Assembly (NCBI GenBank): GCA_964595655.1
Contig: CAZQQV010000039.1
Span: forward strand, 1-13,428
Length of the DNA: 13,428 nt
DNA from: Caldimicrobium sp964595655
GTDB taxonomy: Bacteria; Desulfobacterota; Thermodesulfobacteria; Thermodesulfobacteriales; Thermodesulfobacteriaceae
Direction of reading: 5' to 3'
A model generated the notes under the pieces. It was not told the DNA's origin and did not search any database. It worked only from the letters and a program-made list of their open reading frames with translations. This document shows positions 13,004-13,428 of this stretch, one piece after another (the first letter of the stretch is position 1; the number at the start of each line of letters is the position of its first letter). Both the position numbers and the translations under genes were made by a program.

Positions 13004-13428
13004 ATGGCTGATTTTTACATGAGCAATGTGACTGGACTTTTAGATATTGATGCCTTTGTAAAAAGTTTAACCCTTTACAAACAGAAACAAATTGAAAAAA
13101 TAACCCAGAATAAAGCCCTTCTTCAAGCCAAGGCTTCATCTCTCTCTAATCTCCTTTCAGCCATAAAGGATCTACAAAGTTTTAATGACTCCATTAATGT
13201 GAATGAAATTTTTAAAGGAAAAAAGGTCACTCTTTCAGATACTTCAGCCCTTTCAGCAAGTATCACTGAAGAGGCACCAAACATTAATATGAAGGTTAAG
13301 GTTACAGCTCTTGCTCAAGGTGAAATCAGAACAACCACAGGAGGGGTGACTTCCCTTTCTGAAAACCTTTCACCTGCTACTTTTACCCTGAGATATTGGA
13401 CTTCTGAGACAACCTATCAGGATACAGA
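13004..13428 (+). CDS. fliD: Flagellar hook-associated protein 2 (filament cap FliD), 5' part
   Basis: The first 141 codons of a gene that continues past the right edge. The start ATG follows GGGAGG (12991-12996) by 7 nt, and the reading frame stays open. The N-terminal FliD pattern is visible: a glycine-containing leader (VTGLLDIDAFVKSL), a long polar coiled-coil region (about 24-65), then FKGKKVTLSDTSALSASITE (about 74-93) and VKVTALAQGEI, matching the D0-D1 region of cap proteins where a SD.SVLSA-like block precedes V..LAQ. FliD is exported and caps the growing filament, helping flagellin fold. The canonical SGLD-T start is replaced by TGLLDID, a mild divergence. Co-transcribed with flaG from the sigma-28 promoter. 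Confidence 0.88.
   Translation, partial: MADFYMSNVTGLLDIDAFVKSLTLYKQKQIEKITQNKALLQAKASSLSNLLSAIKDLQSFNDSINVNEIFKGKKVTLSDTSALSASITEEAPNINMKVKVTALAQGEIRTTTGGVTSLSENLSPATFTLRYWTSETTYQDT

Noticed and set aside
1..13428. Sigma-54 (-24/-12) promoters as targets of the NtrC-type regulator
   Set aside because: No TGGCAC-N5-TTGC-like element was found in the non-coding stretches. TGGCA occurrences lack the TTGC partner at the right spacing.

Overview
The window holds 13 recognisable protein-coding genes, one cut by the right edge, plus a possible fragment at the left edge. The DNA is AT-rich. Arginine is mostly AGA/AGG, and the proteins are rich in Lys and Glu. Together with a sigma-54 activator, FlaG/FliD flagellar genes, a SlyD protein ending in CGGG and a GlcD-type oxidase, this suggests a low-GC, motile, probably thermophilic anaerobic bacterium. 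A Thermodesulfobacteriota-like organism is my best guess, an inference from style rather than a database match. No mobile element, CRISPR array, tRNA or rRNA was found.

Left block, plus strand (119-5829): rarA (replication-fork ATPase), a membrane histidine kinase, an NtrC-type sigma-54 response regulator, glyA and a dCMP deaminase gene. They overlap by 8 and 4 nt, then lie 2 and 3 nt apart, so they look like one operon. It mixes fork maintenance, a two-component system, one-carbon supply and dUMP supply. The last two both feed dTMP synthesis.

Right block, minus strand (12354 down to 5834): argF, slyD, oppD and oppF form one cluster with short gaps. A 430-bp non-coding stretch follows, then dnaA and a GlcD-type FAD oxidase gene that overlaps dnaA by 26 bp. 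The two blocks converge with only 4 bp between stop codons. The non-coding stretch before dnaA is the most structured DNA here. It has a strong sigma-70 promoter, a long imperfect hairpin in the dnaA leader, a repeated 9-mer at the promoter and four tandem AT-rich 11-mers. It has no canonical DnaA box. The DnaA protein itself departs from consensus at several normally conserved sites. A non-standard replication origin or dnaA control region here is a reasonable hypothesis but unproven.

Right edge, plus strand (12597-13428): flaG and the first 141 codons of fliD, behind a sigma-28 promoter with a perfect GCCGATAA -10 element. The flagellar cap genes are therefore probably in the FliA-dependent late class. 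No new defence or mobile system was found; most of the window is housekeeping.
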